A stretch of 25,161 nt of DNA from Porticoccus sp. (GCA_011049795.1 DRHD01000007.1:1-25161), one strand, 5' to 3'; positions 15,742-23,979 are shown, counted from the stretch's first letter. Notes: generated by a model not told the origin, from the sequence alone. Numbers and translations: made by a program.

Positions 15742-15764
15742 TATAATGCGCCCCCTTAACGGAG
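15742..15764 (+). promoter_or_regulatory. trmA: Consensus -10 box and ribosome site for trmA
   Basis: TATAAT at 15742-15747 is a perfect -10 hexamer, though no good -35 lies 16-18 bases upstream. Transcription would start near 15754. A GGAG Shine-Dalgarno at 15761-15764 stands eight bases before TTG 15773. The in-frame ATG at 15746 overlaps the -10 box and so would be upstream of the transcript start, which favours TTG as the start codon. Confidence 0.45.
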
Positions 15765-15772
15765 ACGGCGTA

Positions 15773-16858
15773 TTGCAAGAGATCAATCCCGACAATTATC
15801 AACAGCAACTCGATGAAAAACTGGCTGAATTAAACTCAGACTTTGCCGAGCTTGCGCTCCCCAATATTGATATTCATACCTCAGAACCCCTGCACTTCAG
15901 AATGCGTGCGGAATTTCGTATCTGGCATGAAAATGGCTCTGCCCACTTCGCCATGAATCAACCCGGTGAAAAGCGCCCCTATATCATCGAAGACTTTCCC
16001 ATCGGTTCCCAGCAAATAAACCAACTCATGCCATTGTTGTTGGCAGAGATCAATGCCAGCGAGATACTGAGTCGACGCCTGTTTAGTGCTGAATTTCTTA
16101 CCACCCTGAGTGGAGAAGCACTCATCACCCTGATTTACCACAAACCCTTGAATGAAGAATGGCAGGAGACTGCACTTAAGCTACAGCAACAACTGGGCGT
16201 CGCCATTATCGGTCGTAGCCGTAAACAAAAGACGGTCTTGGATCGTGATTACGTCATCGAGAAACTGCAAGTCTCAGGCAAGGAATATCAATACCAACAA
16301 GTTGAAACTGGGTTTACCCAACCCAATGCCGGGGTTAATCAGAAGATGCTCGAGTGGGCACTTAAACAAAGTACTCAGTGCAGCGGTGACCTGGTAGAAC
16401 TGTATTGTGGTAATGGTAATTTTACTTGTGTGCTCGCGCAGAATTTTAACCGGGTACTGGCCACCGAAATCTCAAAAATATCTGTGCGATCCGCCCAGTA
16501 TAATTTTGAGACCAATGGTATCGACAATGTCACCATTGTTCGCATGTCCAGTGAGGAATTTACCGAAGCACTTAATGGTGTGCGCCCTTTCCGGCGACTG
16601 AAAGACATTGACCTTGATAGCTACAACTTCAGCACTATCTTTGTGGACCCACCCCGTGCTGGACTGGACGATGCTACCGTCGCACTGGTTAAGCGGTTTG
16701 ACAACATCATCTATATCTCCTGCAACCCGGCCACACTCAAAGCCAACTTAGAAGCCATCTCCGACACCCATCGTATCGAAAGCTTTGCTGTATTTGATCA
16801 GTTTCCCTATACCCACCATCTAGAGTCAGGGGTATTTTTAACAAAAAAATTGTCATAA
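15773..16858 (+). CDS. trmA: tRNA (uracil-5-)-methyltransferase TrmA
   Basis: TrmA uses SAM to make 5-methyluridine at position 54 of the T-loop in tRNA. The protein (361 aa from the TTG start, E. coli 366) aligns along its length. It shows HFRMRAEFRIWHENG, FTQPNAGVNQKMLEWAL, the SAM motif LVELYCGNGNFTCVLAQNF, ATEISKISVRSAQYN, FVDPPRAGLD, the nucleophile motif YISCNPATL (Cys317) and FDQFPYTHHLESGVFL with the catalytic Glu. I choose TTG 15773 because it has a Shine-Dalgarno and its N-terminus (QEINPDNYQQQLDEK) matches E. coli. ATG 15746 adds nine residues but lies in the -10 box. It appears monocistronic. Confidence 0.96.
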   Translation: MQEINPDNYQQQLDEKLAELNSDFAELALPNIDIHTSEPLHFRMRAEFRIWHENGSAHFAMNQPGEKRPYIIEDFPIGSQQINQLMPLLLAEINASEILSRRLFSAEFLTTLSGEALITLIYHKPLNEEWQETALKLQQQLGVAIIGRSRKQKTVLDRDYVIEKLQVSGKEYQYQQVETGFTQPNAGVNQKMLEWALKQSTQCSGDLVELYCGNGNFTCVLAQNFNRVLATEISKISVRSAQYNFETNGIDNVTIVRMSSEEFTEALNGVRPFRRLKDIDLDSYNFSTIFVDPPRAGLDDATVALVKRFDNIIYISCNPATLKANLEAISDTHRIESFAVFDQFPYTHHLESGVFLTKKLS

Positions 16859-16966
16859 TCTTAGGATACAAGGGGCTTCACTTAGTACTACTTGTAATAG
16901 CCCCCAAATCGATTCTTGCCAAATACGCCATTACCTTAAAGTCTCCTGCTAAGATATTCACCGACC

Positions 16967-17320
16967 ATGAAGAAAAGCGACAAGAAGATTGAAAATGCAC
17001 TGTGTGAGGCCCTCACCGGGGTCTGTGACAATGCGCTCGACACCATACCAGGTTTTAAATGGCTCATGCATTTCGTCAACTATCATCATTTCCCTGAATC
17101 GTTATTGGTGCTGTGTATATTTGATACAAATGCAACTCTGTCTGAAGCCATCATTAATCATCAGGATGATGACCTGCGTAACCTGATAAAAGAAAAATTG
17201 TCGTGTTTGGGCATTACTATTCGTCACCCCAAACGGCATGTGGATTTTGATACCGAAGAAAACTGTACGGATGAGCACGATGGAAAGTGGCATGAGCGCC
17301 TCCGTACCAGAGTGACATGA
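16967..17320 (+). CDS. Conserved gammaproteobacterial hypothetical protein
   Basis: A 117-residue soluble protein of a small family common in Pseudomonas-like bacteria. It is sometimes mislabelled as a Fis family regulator, but I see no Fis helix-turn-helix motif. Recognisable conserved parts are ALCEALTGVCDNALDTIPGFKWLMHFVNYHHFPESLLVLCIFDTN, and near the C-terminus HVDFDTEENCTDEHDGKWHERL. Function unknown. The ATG at 16967 has no clear Shine-Dalgarno. It stands alone, 108 bases after trmA, with a GC-rich inverted repeat (GGGGCT 16872, AGCCCC 16899) in between. Confidence 0.78.
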   Translation: MKKSDKKIENALCEALTGVCDNALDTIPGFKWLMHFVNYHHFPESLLVLCIFDTNATLSEAIINHQDDDLRNLIKEKLSCLGITIRHPKRHVDFDTEENCTDEHDGKWHERLRTRVT

Positions 17321-17444
17321 TGTAGGTAGCCCATCACTATTCCCCCTCCTACTATTCCAGCCATTTTATTGCCATTTCCTTTCTATTTAGCCCTGTGAGG
17401 CTGGGGTTCAACTACTCTGCTGGTATAGAATACGCTCCATCTCA

Positions 17445-17458
17445 CTAGCCTTGGCTAG
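17445..17458. repeat. 14-base dyad in leader of the 17527 gene
   Basis: CTAGCC (17445-17450), TT, GGCTAG (17453-17458): exact inverted arms with a two-base centre, too tight for an RNA loop but suited to a dimeric DNA-binding protein. An extended -10-like TGGTATAGA lies some 20 bases upstream. It could be an operator for the membrane protein gene that follows. Confidence 0.35.
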
Positions 17459-17526
17459 GAAAACACAAATCAGACAGAATACTGGGGCATTAATAGCACC
17501 CCCTACTGTCTACCAGCGATGAGAAA

Positions 17527-17961
17527 ATGCCACCCATGAACGATATAACCATCAATGAACTCAAGCTCTACTCCCCCTTTCAAATTGCTCTTGGAAGCTT
17601 TTTTGGTGGCCCCATTGCACTGGTGTACTTTCTTTGGCAGAACTTCAAAACATTGGGTAAATCAGGTGCCGCGAAACAAACGGTCATTTGGGGTGTGATA
17701 TTTAACTTGGCATTACCCCCTATCCACCAATTTCTTCCCTCGATTTTCGCTTTGGTTATCCTCCCCGCCAGCTACTCCCTTGTGGCGCTGCAAATGGCCT
17801 CTTCATGGCATATGGAGAAAGAAGCCATAGAACAGTCTGTTCATTTTGATTTTCAATCGAACTGGCGCGTGCTAATTTATGGCCTAGTACTATTTATAGC
17901 TTGGATCGCCTTTTCCATCTCTCTGATTAGAGCATTTACTGCCTTCGGTATAATCGGCTAG
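17527..17961 (+). CDS. Hypothetical membrane protein
   Basis: A 144-residue protein I do not assign to a family. It has an N-terminal amphipathic stretch, then about four hydrophobic segments: FQIALGSFFGGPIALVYFLW, VIWGVIFNLAL, FLPSIFALVILPASYSLVAL and LIYGLVLFIAWIAFSISLI. The GSFFGGPIALVYFLWQNF segment recalls small membrane proteins found beside unrelated genes in many Proteobacteria. ATG 17527 or ATG 17536 could be the start; neither has a strong ribosome site. It sits after a ~206-base intergenic region with a dyad and is followed by the DUF1330 gene 80 bases later. No functional clue from context. Confidence 0.65.
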   Translation: MPPMNDITINELKLYSPFQIALGSFFGGPIALVYFLWQNFKTLGKSGAAKQTVIWGVIFNLALPPIHQFLPSIFALVILPASYSLVALQMASSWHMEKEAIEQSVHFDFQSNWRVLIYGLVLFIAWIAFSISLIRAFTAFGIIG

Positions 17962-17992
17962 CCATAGAATAAATTACTGACAGTGGGAACGA

Positions 17993-18018
17993 TTTGATGA
18001 GTGAAACCACTCGTCAAA
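17993..18018. repeat. Strong hairpin/palindrome before the DUF1330 gene
   Basis: TTTGATGAGTG (17993-18003) and CACTCGTCAAA (18008-18018) form an 11-bp stem with one G-T pair and the four-base loop AAAC. It begins 32 bases after the previous stop and ends 11 bases before the AGGAG ribosome site of the next gene. No T-run follows, so it is more likely an operator or a 5' RNA structure than a terminator. Confidence 0.6.
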
Positions 18019-18041
18019 AGACATAAAATAGGAGAATAACA

Positions 18042-18368
18042 ATGGCTGTATTTTTGATTGGTGCCGTGGAAATTACCGATGAATCCTGGGTATCGGGATA
18101 TGCTGTAAGTGTTCACGACATCGTACATAAACATGGGGGGAAATATCTCTCACGCAGCGGCAATGTCACCCATGTGGATGGCGAACCGTCCAACGCCTCA
18201 CTCATTGCTCTGGTAGAATTCCCTGATATGGACGCGGCCCAAGGGTTTGTTAACGACCCCGATTATGAGAAATTCAGAGAATCTCGTCTGGAGGGAAGTA
18301 TTAGTACTGTTCAGCTGATTGATGATACGGATGTCGCGGGCACGATTCCCTACCTTAAAAAAGGCTAA
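18042..18368 (+). CDS. DUF1330 family protein
   Basis: A 108-residue protein of the DUF1330 family, small dimeric alpha/beta-barrel (ferredoxin-like) proteins of unknown biochemical role. Family features are an opening strand (AVFLIGAVEITDESWVSGYAVSVHDIVHKHGGKYLSRSG), the middle SLIALVEFPDMDAAQGFVNDPDYEKFRESRLEGS, and a closing strand STVQLID. The usual hydrophobic core and the conserved F-x-D/E-M-x-x-A and DPxYxxx elements are present. The ATG at 18042 has AGGAG at seven-base spacing. A strong hairpin lies directly upstream and a long terminator-like inverted repeat follows. Confidence 0.87.
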   Translation: MAVFLIGAVEITDESWVSGYAVSVHDIVHKHGGKYLSRSGNVTHVDGEPSNASLIALVEFPDMDAAQGFVNDPDYEKFRESRLEGSISTVQLIDDTDVAGTIPYLKKG

Positions 18369-18377
18369 TCTCTTGAA

Positions 18378-18455
18378 TTGGTCCAGAAAAAACGCAAGTA
18401 CTTTTTCGAACTCTGCTTTTTAGCACACGGTGTTCCGGCATTTTTTCTGGATCAA
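18378..18455. terminator. Long imperfect inverted repeat between convergent genes
   Basis: An 18-base left arm (18378-18395, starting TTGGTCCAGAAAAAA) pairs with 18438-18455 (ending TTTTTTCTGGATCAA): 16 Watson-Crick pairs, one G-T and one mismatch, around a 42-base loop. It fills the gap between the DUF1330 stop (18368) and the phnA stop (18467). The A6/T6 tracts give a T-run for either direction, so it probably acts as a bidirectional terminator, although the loop is unusually large. Confidence 0.5.
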
Positions 18456-18466
18456 TATAAAATCAG

Positions 18467-19042
18467 TTACGATTTCTTTAGGTAGCAGGTTAACAATACG
18501 ATACGAACCCCGTTAACTCGGCCTTCAATATGCTCCGGGTTATTCGTTAGGGAGATATTTCGAACAGCTGTGCCACGCTTGGCGGTAAAACCGGCACCTT
18601 TTACATCAAGGTCTTTAATCAGCGTGACGGTATCACCACTCTGAAGTACTGCACCATTACTATCTAGGGTGGGTGCTGCGTCGTCATCCTCATCATCCAA
18701 ATCCGCCGCCTTAGCCCATGCCAGAAGCTCATCGTCGAGATACAGTATATCCAGAAGGTCCTGTGGCCAACCCTCTGCGGCAAGACGCGTCAGCATGCGC
18801 CATGCCATGACCTGAACCGCAGGCACCTGACTCCACATACTGTCATTCAGACAGCGCCAGTGATTTATCTCTGTGTTTTCGGGGTTTTCAATTTGGTCAC
18901 GGCAACTATCACAAACCAATATACATTGATCCACGTTCGCATCAGCCACCGGTGGTATTTGATAAACAGCAAGATTCGACTCACTGGTGCAGAGTTCGCA
19001 AGTAGAGTTACTGCGTTGTAAAAGTGCTTGTTCTGTATTCAT
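18467..19042 (-). CDS. phnA: PhnA/YjdM-family zinc-ribbon protein
   Basis: A 191-residue protein of the PhnA (YjdM) family. The N-terminal part carries zinc-ribbon cysteines (CELC and, after ~27 residues, CDSC). A middle segment with NHWRCLNDSMWSQVPAVQVMAWRML follows, then an acidic linker, and the conserved C-terminal PhnA domain DSNGAVLQSGDTVTLIKDLDVKGAGFTAKRGTAVRNI to CYLKK, an SH3-like fold. Despite the name, E. coli PhnA/YjdM is not required for phosphonate breakdown and no phn genes occur here. Function remains unclear. It lies 77 bases after the DUF2489-like gene on the same strand and may be in the rmuC transcription unit. Confidence 0.9.
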   Translation of the reverse strand: MNTEQALLQRSNSTCELCTSESNLAVYQIPPVADANVDQCILVCDSCRDQIENPENTEINHWRCLNDSMWSQVPAVQVMAWRMLTRLAAEGWPQDLLDILYLDDELLAWAKAADLDDEDDDAAPTLDSNGAVLQSGDTVTLIKDLDVKGAGFTAKRGTAVRNISLTNNPEHIEGRVNGVRIVLLTCYLKKS

Positions 19043-19119
19043 AGGAATAGATGGCCTCGATTTTAAGCGGCGACAATAGGATTATTTATCACAGTAAACA
19101 ATTAAAGTTAGAGAAGAGG

Positions 19120-19641
19120 CTACGGCGGCTCGCCCTCCTCCTGACCTTTCCCTACAGAGTAAAATAGTGGCTCTGAATCAGCACTTTCCAAGCGGCCTAA
19201 TATCTTACGCGCAGCGTTTTCGATAAATTCCCGAAATGTTTCTTCTAACTCCTCACGCTCCTGATCATAGCCACGTTTTTGCAGCGTATTGAGCTTTTTC
19301 CATTCTTCGAGAATAGGGATATGAGAGGTAGCTTCTGTCAGTTGAAAAAATACTTGGTAGTCTGCTTTTTCTGATTCTGAAATTTCCAATTGCGTGACCA
19401 GCATACTTATGCGAATCGCACCCTCTGTGAGGCTAACCTGCTCGGCCACAATCGCTGAGGAAATCACACGGATACTATTACGATAATGTTCATGCCGCTC
19501 TTTCAGCTCCTCGGCTAACAGCTCCCGCTGTTTCTCACGCTCAGCTTTTTGGGTGCGCAATTTGAGGTAAAGATACAGCGCATAAACACCGAGGGAAACT
19601 ACAATGAGTACAGCAAAAACCACCAATAAATTCATCGTCAT
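19120..19641 (-). CDS. DUF2489-like membrane-anchored coiled-coil protein
   Basis: A 173-residue protein with one N-terminal membrane helix (NLLVVFAVLIVVSLGVYALYLYL), then a charged coiled-coil (KLRTQKAEREKQRELLAEELKERHEHYRNSI), and a helical domain with SIRVISSAIVAEQVSLTEGAIRISMLV. This last part is the signature of the DUF2489 family of gammaproteobacterial proteins of unknown function. The start is taken as ATG 19641 (Met-Thr-Met-Asn); a TTG at 19680 gives a 13-residue extension that looks unlike coding sequence, and the second ATG (19635) is possible. It follows rmuC by 97 bases. The topology, with the soluble part in the cytoplasm, is inferred from the basic residues after the helix. Confidence 0.75.
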   Translation of the reverse strand: MTMNLLVVFAVLIVVSLGVYALYLYLKLRTQKAEREKQRELLAEELKERHEHYRNSIRVISSAIVAEQVSLTEGAIRISMLVTQLEISESEKADYQVFFQLTEATSHIPILEEWKKLNTLQKRGYDQEREELEETFREFIENAARKILGRLESADSEPLFYSVGKGQEEGEPP

Positions 19642-19738
19642 AAAATCATCATAGACTGTTGATCCGCAAAGCACGGTCAAACAGGTTAGGTTAATGGATT
19701 GGGCCTTGATATAGACGTTACTAATAAAAAAACTTGGG

Positions 19739-21070
19739 CTAGTCTTTCACTTCTGTCAACTGAGGAGCTTCGTCCTGATCCTTGGACTCATTGGTCAAAT
19801 CCTCAGGTAATTGACGCTTGGTACGAGCCCCCAATTTTTTAATATCTTCGAATTTTTTCACCAAATTGCCACGGCCATCAACGAGTCGTTTACGTGTTTG
19901 CTGCCAGGCATCCTGGCTTTTGTCGATATGGCGACCCAGTTCATCCAGTGACTCCACCACCAACACCAGTTGATCGTAGAGTTTCCCTGCTTCCGACGCT
20001 ATTTTCTCCGCATTGCGATTCTGATCTTCATAGCGCCAGATATTGTGAATCGTCCGTAAGGTAGCCAACAATGTGCTCGGACTTACCAGAATAATGCCTT
20101 TGTCGTACGCATCTCTAAACAGATTGTGATCGTGCTCCAGTGCCAGCATAAATGCAGCTTCGATAGGTACAAAGATCAATACAAAATCAAGGGTGTTCAC
20201 ACCTTCCAGCTGCTCATAAGCCTTACGACTCAAGCCGGAAATATGGTTCCTGACAGAGCTGATATGCTGTTTCAGAAACAGCGCCTTGTCAGCTGATTCT
20301 TCGGCGCGACAATACCGCTCATAGTCCGTCAGTGACACCTTGGCATCAACCACGATATCTCGTCGATCCGGTAAATGGATGATCACATCAGGATTACGAC
20401 GCCGACCTTCATCATCTTTAAGAGACACCTGAGTTTCATACTCTCGGCCTTTGGTCAGCCCCGATTGCTCAAGAATTCGCTCAAGGATGACTTCTCCCCA
20501 GTTGCCTTGGAACTTACTGTCACCTTTCAGCGCATTGGCCAGTTGAACCGCATCCTCACCTACCCGCTGAGTCTGCTTCTGCAGCTCGACAACTTGGCCA
20601 ATGAGTTTATTTCGTTCAGCACTTTCTTTATCGTAGACATCCTCTACTTTTTTACGAAAGTCGGTAATTTCCTTACGTAAGGGATCAATAGTGATACTGA
20701 GAGCCTGTTTACTCTGCTGAGAAAATTTTTCCTGTTTGGCATCAAATATCCGATTAGCGAGATTCTCAAACTCCTGAGTCAAGCTCTCCCTCGCCTGTCT
20801 CAACAACTGAAGCTGCTCTTCATAGCGAGTGCGTTCACCCTCTAACCGAGTTTCCAGTGAGGCTTTATCCCGATTCAGAGAAGCGACTTCATTTTCACGC
20901 TGGGCCAAGGTCTCTCTCAGTGTACTTACATCCTGATCAAGACGTGCCGTTAGGGTATCTGCTGCCACCTTTTTTCGGTTGCTGATTATCAGGCTCAACA
21001 AAAATACTAGCGAAGCACCTATGGCAAGACCTGCTAATAAAAAAATAAGATTTTGTTCACTGATAACCAT
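19739..21070 (-). CDS. rmuC: DNA recombination protein RmuC
   Basis: RmuC-family proteins limit rearrangements at inverted repeats and are thought to be membrane-anchored nucleases. The 443-residue protein has an N-terminal membrane helix (about residues 8-30), a long coiled-coil (about 40-190), then the RmuC domain. Its nuclease-like motifs are GNWGEVILERILEQSGL, RRNPDVIIHLPDRRDIVVDAKVSLTDYERY (Asp and the D-A-K pair of a PD-(D/E)XK-type site), and FVLIFVPIEAAF. I start at ATG 21070, just before the membrane helix. The longer frame from 21160 adds 30 residues not seen in the family. Divergent from the nuclease-helicase pair at 21227, with 156 bases between. Confidence 0.94.
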   Translation of the reverse strand: MVISEQNLIFLLAGLAIGASLVFLLSLIISNRKKVAADTLTARLDQDVSTLRETLAQRENEVASLNRDKASLETRLEGERTRYEEQLQLLRQARESLTQEFENLANRIFDAKQEKFSQQSKQALSITIDPLRKEITDFRKKVEDVYDKESAERNKLIGQVVELQKQTQRVGEDAVQLANALKGDSKFQGNWGEVILERILEQSGLTKGREYETQVSLKDDEGRRRNPDVIIHLPDRRDIVVDAKVSLTDYERYCRAEESADKALFLKQHISSVRNHISGLSRKAYEQLEGVNTLDFVLIFVPIEAAFMLALEHDHNLFRDAYDKGIILVSPSTLLATLRTIHNIWRYEDQNRNAEKIASEAGKLYDQLVLVVESLDELGRHIDKSQDAWQQTRKRLVDGRGNLVKKFEDIKKLGARTKRQLPEDLTNESKDQDEAPQLTEVKD

Positions 21071-21226
21071 GTAATCTATCCAACTCTTTGGCTTATGTAC
21101 TACCCAACGGTCTGTCCAACCCCTAATCAATTGCCTAATTAGAGAATAGAGCCAACACATACCCTGATTTTAGATCATGGTTATGCGATCATTGGCCATC
21201 GATCTAGGATAACAAAGATACCTACC

Positions 21227-23908
21227 ATGATGCGCCCGCTTTTTGATATTGCCACACTTAAGGATGACATTGAGGCGGGTGCACTCATCCTCACATCCAA
21301 CAACCGTTTGGCCACCAAAATACGGCAAGCCTGGGGACAACACCAACAAACATCTGGTCAGACCAGCTGGCCACAACCCAGCATCCACGCTATTGAACAT
21401 TGGATAGACGAAAGCTGGCAGCGTTGTTGCGATGCGGGCATTGTGCACACGGCACCGGTCACCATCATTACGCCCCAAATTGAGCAAATACTGTGGGAAC
21501 AGGTTATCGAGGAGGATCGTGAAAAACCTGATCACCTTCTACCCATGAGTTTTGCTGGTCTAGCTCGAAGTAGCTACGCTATTACACAACGCTGGCAAAT
21601 CCCCACCACTCGATTACAACAGGAAGCACCTCTGCTTTGGCGGTGGACTAAAGCTTTTCAAAGCAAACTAAACCAGCACCGCTTGGCAACCTCTGCCGAT
21701 AGAGCAACCACCGTCTTGAAGGGTTATACGACAGGCGCCCTTCCCCAAGAATCCAAGACCTTGATGGTTGGTTTTGATAGCGTGCCGCCCTTATACCAGG
21801 CCTTAATAACCGCAGCGTCCACAATTACAGAAGCACACTGTATTGAAAAACAGGGTATTGAAAAATACAGTCCTACTCCCCTCAAGCATGAGCACCAAGC
21901 ACAGCAGATCGCCTTTCATGATGAACAACAGGAAATAATGGCAGCAGCGGCCTGGGCTGAAGAGCATCAACAAGCTGACAACACCTGCCGAATAGGCATT
22001 GTTATTCCTGAATTAGCTCGGATGAGACATCAGGTGGAACGTATTTTTCGCCAACAATTTGAACCTGACTACCCTCTCCCCAACCAAGCACGGTCGGCAA
22101 CCCCATTTAATATCTCTGCTGGCACACCTTTGAGCGATACACCATTGATCGCTTCAGCACTATTACTGCTATCCCTAAACCGACACCAAGCACCACTAGA
22201 AGAGCTCTGTCGTTTACTCAATTCGCCGTTTTGGGGAGATAGCAAACTGCCCCTGAGGTCAATCGCAGAAAAACGATTACGCAAGCTCGCCAAACGCACA
22301 CTCAATAGTAGTGAGTTCCGCTATCAGCTTCACCTCGCCGAAGAGTCCGCCAGTACAACGGGCCTAAGTGCCCCCCTTGAGCAGGTAGAGAGCCTGCGAC
22401 GACAAATGCCCAACAAAGTGCATTTTCATCAGTGGATGACTCTATTTCAACAACAACTGGATATTTTAGGTTGGCCTGGAGAACGAGCTCTCGACAGTAT
22501 TGAATATCAGCAGCAGCAGCAATGGCTGAGGGTAATTGAACAATATCAATCACTGGATAATCTCGGCCTTGAGGTAACCCCCAGCGAGGCATTACGCCAA
22601 CTACAGCAACTGGCTAATCAAACCATTTTTCAGGCTGAAACAGAGGATGCACCGATCCAAATACTGGGGTTGCTGGAAAGTGCTGCTCTGCGTTTCGATC
22701 ACCTCTGGGTCATGGGTATGGATGACACGCACTGGCCCCAACCTATTGCACCAAATCCACTCTTGCCATTGGCCCTGCAAAGAGAATATGAAACACCAAG
22801 ATCCCTGCCTGAACGCGAATTACAGCTGGCAAAATCCCAAGTAACTGGGTTAAAGCAGGCCGCCAGTCAGGTTGTTTTTAGTTTTAGCGAGTTCGACGCC
22901 AACCGTCTTCGACAGGCCAGTAACTTGATTGCCGACCTTCCAACATTGAACCCTGACCATCTTCCAACACCCAAACAAATAGAGAGCCTCCCAACAATCA
23001 TGCTAGAACAGGTTTCCTGTGAATACGGACCATCACTGGATCTTAATAATGAGACTGTCCGAGGTGGGAGTAGTATCTTCAGAGATCAGGCTACCTGCCC
23101 TTTTAATGCCTTTGCCCGCCATAGACTGGGAGCGATACAACCACCAGAGCCTGTCCTTGGACTATCGACTATGGATAGGGGTTCTCTGTTACACGACTGC
23201 CTGGAGCAACTGTGGCAGCAACTGGGTGATCAACAGAACTTGCTCAACAGTTCCTCTGAATCCCTATCTCAACTTGTTGCAGAAGTCGTCACGGGTTCAC
23301 TTCAGCGATGGCAAAAACGGCGACCGGACCTGTTTGGCCCACAGTTTACTGTCATCGAAAAACAGCGTCTAACGGCCCTTTTGGAACAATGGCTGGAGGT
23401 GGAAAAAATCCGTCCTTCATTTAGTGTGGTCGCATTTGAAGAGAGCGTTCAAACCGAATTCTCGGGAATCCCGTTGAGGCTAATTATCGATCGAATCGAC
23501 AAACTAGATGATGGTCGACAGGTCATCATTGACTACAAAACCGGTAAGGCCACTACTAACAGTTGGCTTGGCGATAGACCCGAGCAACCTCAACTACCAC
23601 TCTACGTACTCTGTAGTAAGACACCGGTGGCCGCCGCGACCTTTGCCGTTATCAATGTCGCCCAGCAACAATTTGTGGGGTTCTCTGAGGCCGCAGGGTT
23701 GCTACCGGAGGTCCAACCACCCAGTAGAAAAAATGAACCTGAAAACTGGGAGGAGCTCCTCTCACAATGGCAGCTGTCCCTGACCAAGTTGGCAGACGAG
23801 TTCAAACAGGCTTATGCACCGGTTAGGTTCTACAAGCCCAGTGTCAGGCAGTATCAACAAGAACTAGAACCCCTTAACCGTATCGCCGAAATGACGATGA
23901 CTAAATGA
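21227..23908 (+). CDS. RecB/AddB-type PD-(D/E)XK nuclease, 'probable DNA repair protein' family
   Basis: An 893-residue protein of the AddB-like family known as TIGR03623 (probable DNA repair protein). The N-terminal ~600 residues are a degenerate helicase-like scaffold: ALILTSNNRLATKIRQAW stands where a Walker A would be, and no GKT is present. The C-terminal part is a RecB-family nuclease. DRGSLLHDCLEQLW supplies the His, IDRIDKLDDG Asp755, DYKTG Asp769 and Lys771, and QPQLPLY the Q-x-x-x-Y motif. The four cysteines of the AddB iron-sulfur cluster are not arranged here; only CPFNAF precedes the domain and no CxxC follows. It most likely works with the downstream helicase in processing DNA ends. 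ATG 21227, with Met2 as alternative. Confidence 0.9.
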   Translation: MMRPLFDIATLKDDIEAGALILTSNNRLATKIRQAWGQHQQTSGQTSWPQPSIHAIEHWIDESWQRCCDAGIVHTAPVTIITPQIEQILWEQVIEEDREKPDHLLPMSFAGLARSSYAITQRWQIPTTRLQQEAPLLWRWTKAFQSKLNQHRLATSADRATTVLKGYTTGALPQESKTLMVGFDSVPPLYQALITAASTITEAHCIEKQGIEKYSPTPLKHEHQAQQIAFHDEQQEIMAAAAWAEEHQQADNTCRIGIVIPELARMRHQVERIFRQQFEPDYPLPNQARSATPFNISAGTPLSDTPLIASALLLLSLNRHQAPLEELCRLLNSPFWGDSKLPLRSIAEKRLRKLAKRTLNSSEFRYQLHLAEESASTTGLSAPLEQVESLRRQMPNKVHFHQWMTLFQQQLDILGWPGERALDSIEYQQQQQWLRVIEQYQSLDNLGLEVTPSEALRQLQQLANQTIFQAETEDAPIQILGLLESAALRFDHLWVMGMDDTHWPQPIAPNPLLPLALQREYETPRSLPERELQLAKSQVTGLKQAASQVVFSFSEFDANRLRQASNLIADLPTLNPDHLPTPKQIESLPTIMLEQVSCEYGPSLDLNNETVRGGSSIFRDQATCPFNAFARHRLGAIQPPEPVLGLSTMDRGSLLHDCLEQLWQQLGDQQNLLNSSSESLSQLVAEVVTGSLQRWQKRRPDLFGPQFTVIEKQRLTALLEQWLEVEKIRPSFSVVAFEESVQTEFSGIPLRLIIDRIDKLDDGRQVIIDYKTGKATTNSWLGDRPEQPQLPLYVLCSKTPVAAATFAVINVAQQQFVGFSEAAGLLPEVQPPSRKNEPENWEELLSQWQLSLTKLADEFKQAYAPVRFYKPSVRQYQQELEPLNRIAEMTMTK

Positions 23909-23979
23909 CGACGACTACTAATACTTCCGCTGATAATACTTCCGCTAACAACAGTACCACTGAGGGGTCATCACAATGA
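23905..23979 (+). CDS. Possible 24-codon coupling ORF between nuclease and helicase
   Basis: An ATG at 23905 overlaps the nuclease TGA (ATGA). The frame runs 24 codons, rich in Thr, Ser and Asn, to a TGA at 23977-23979 that overlaps the helicase ATG at 23976 (again ATGA). It is in a different frame from the helicase, whose own frame is closed at 23961. A 14-base direct repeat (GATAATACTTCCGCT-like, near 23919 and 23934) makes up the middle. It could carry terminating ribosomes from one gene to the next, or be a chance frame in a spacer. No homology is claimed. Confidence 0.25.
   Translation: MTTTTNTSADNTSANNSTTEGSSQ

Noticed and set aside
16872..16904. GGGGCT/AGCCCC inverted repeat after trmA as a terminator
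   Set aside because: The loop is 21 bases and no T-run follows on the plus strand, so it is not a convincing intrinsic terminator.
19700..19735. T-run after rmuC on the minus strand as an intrinsic terminator
   Set aside because: A run of seven T follows the stop codon, but no stable stem precedes it, and the next gene on the same strand is close.
20375..20680. Plus-strand open frame of 101 codons inside rmuC
   Set aside because: It is the complement of the conserved RmuC domain and coiled-coil; no ribosome site or family likeness.
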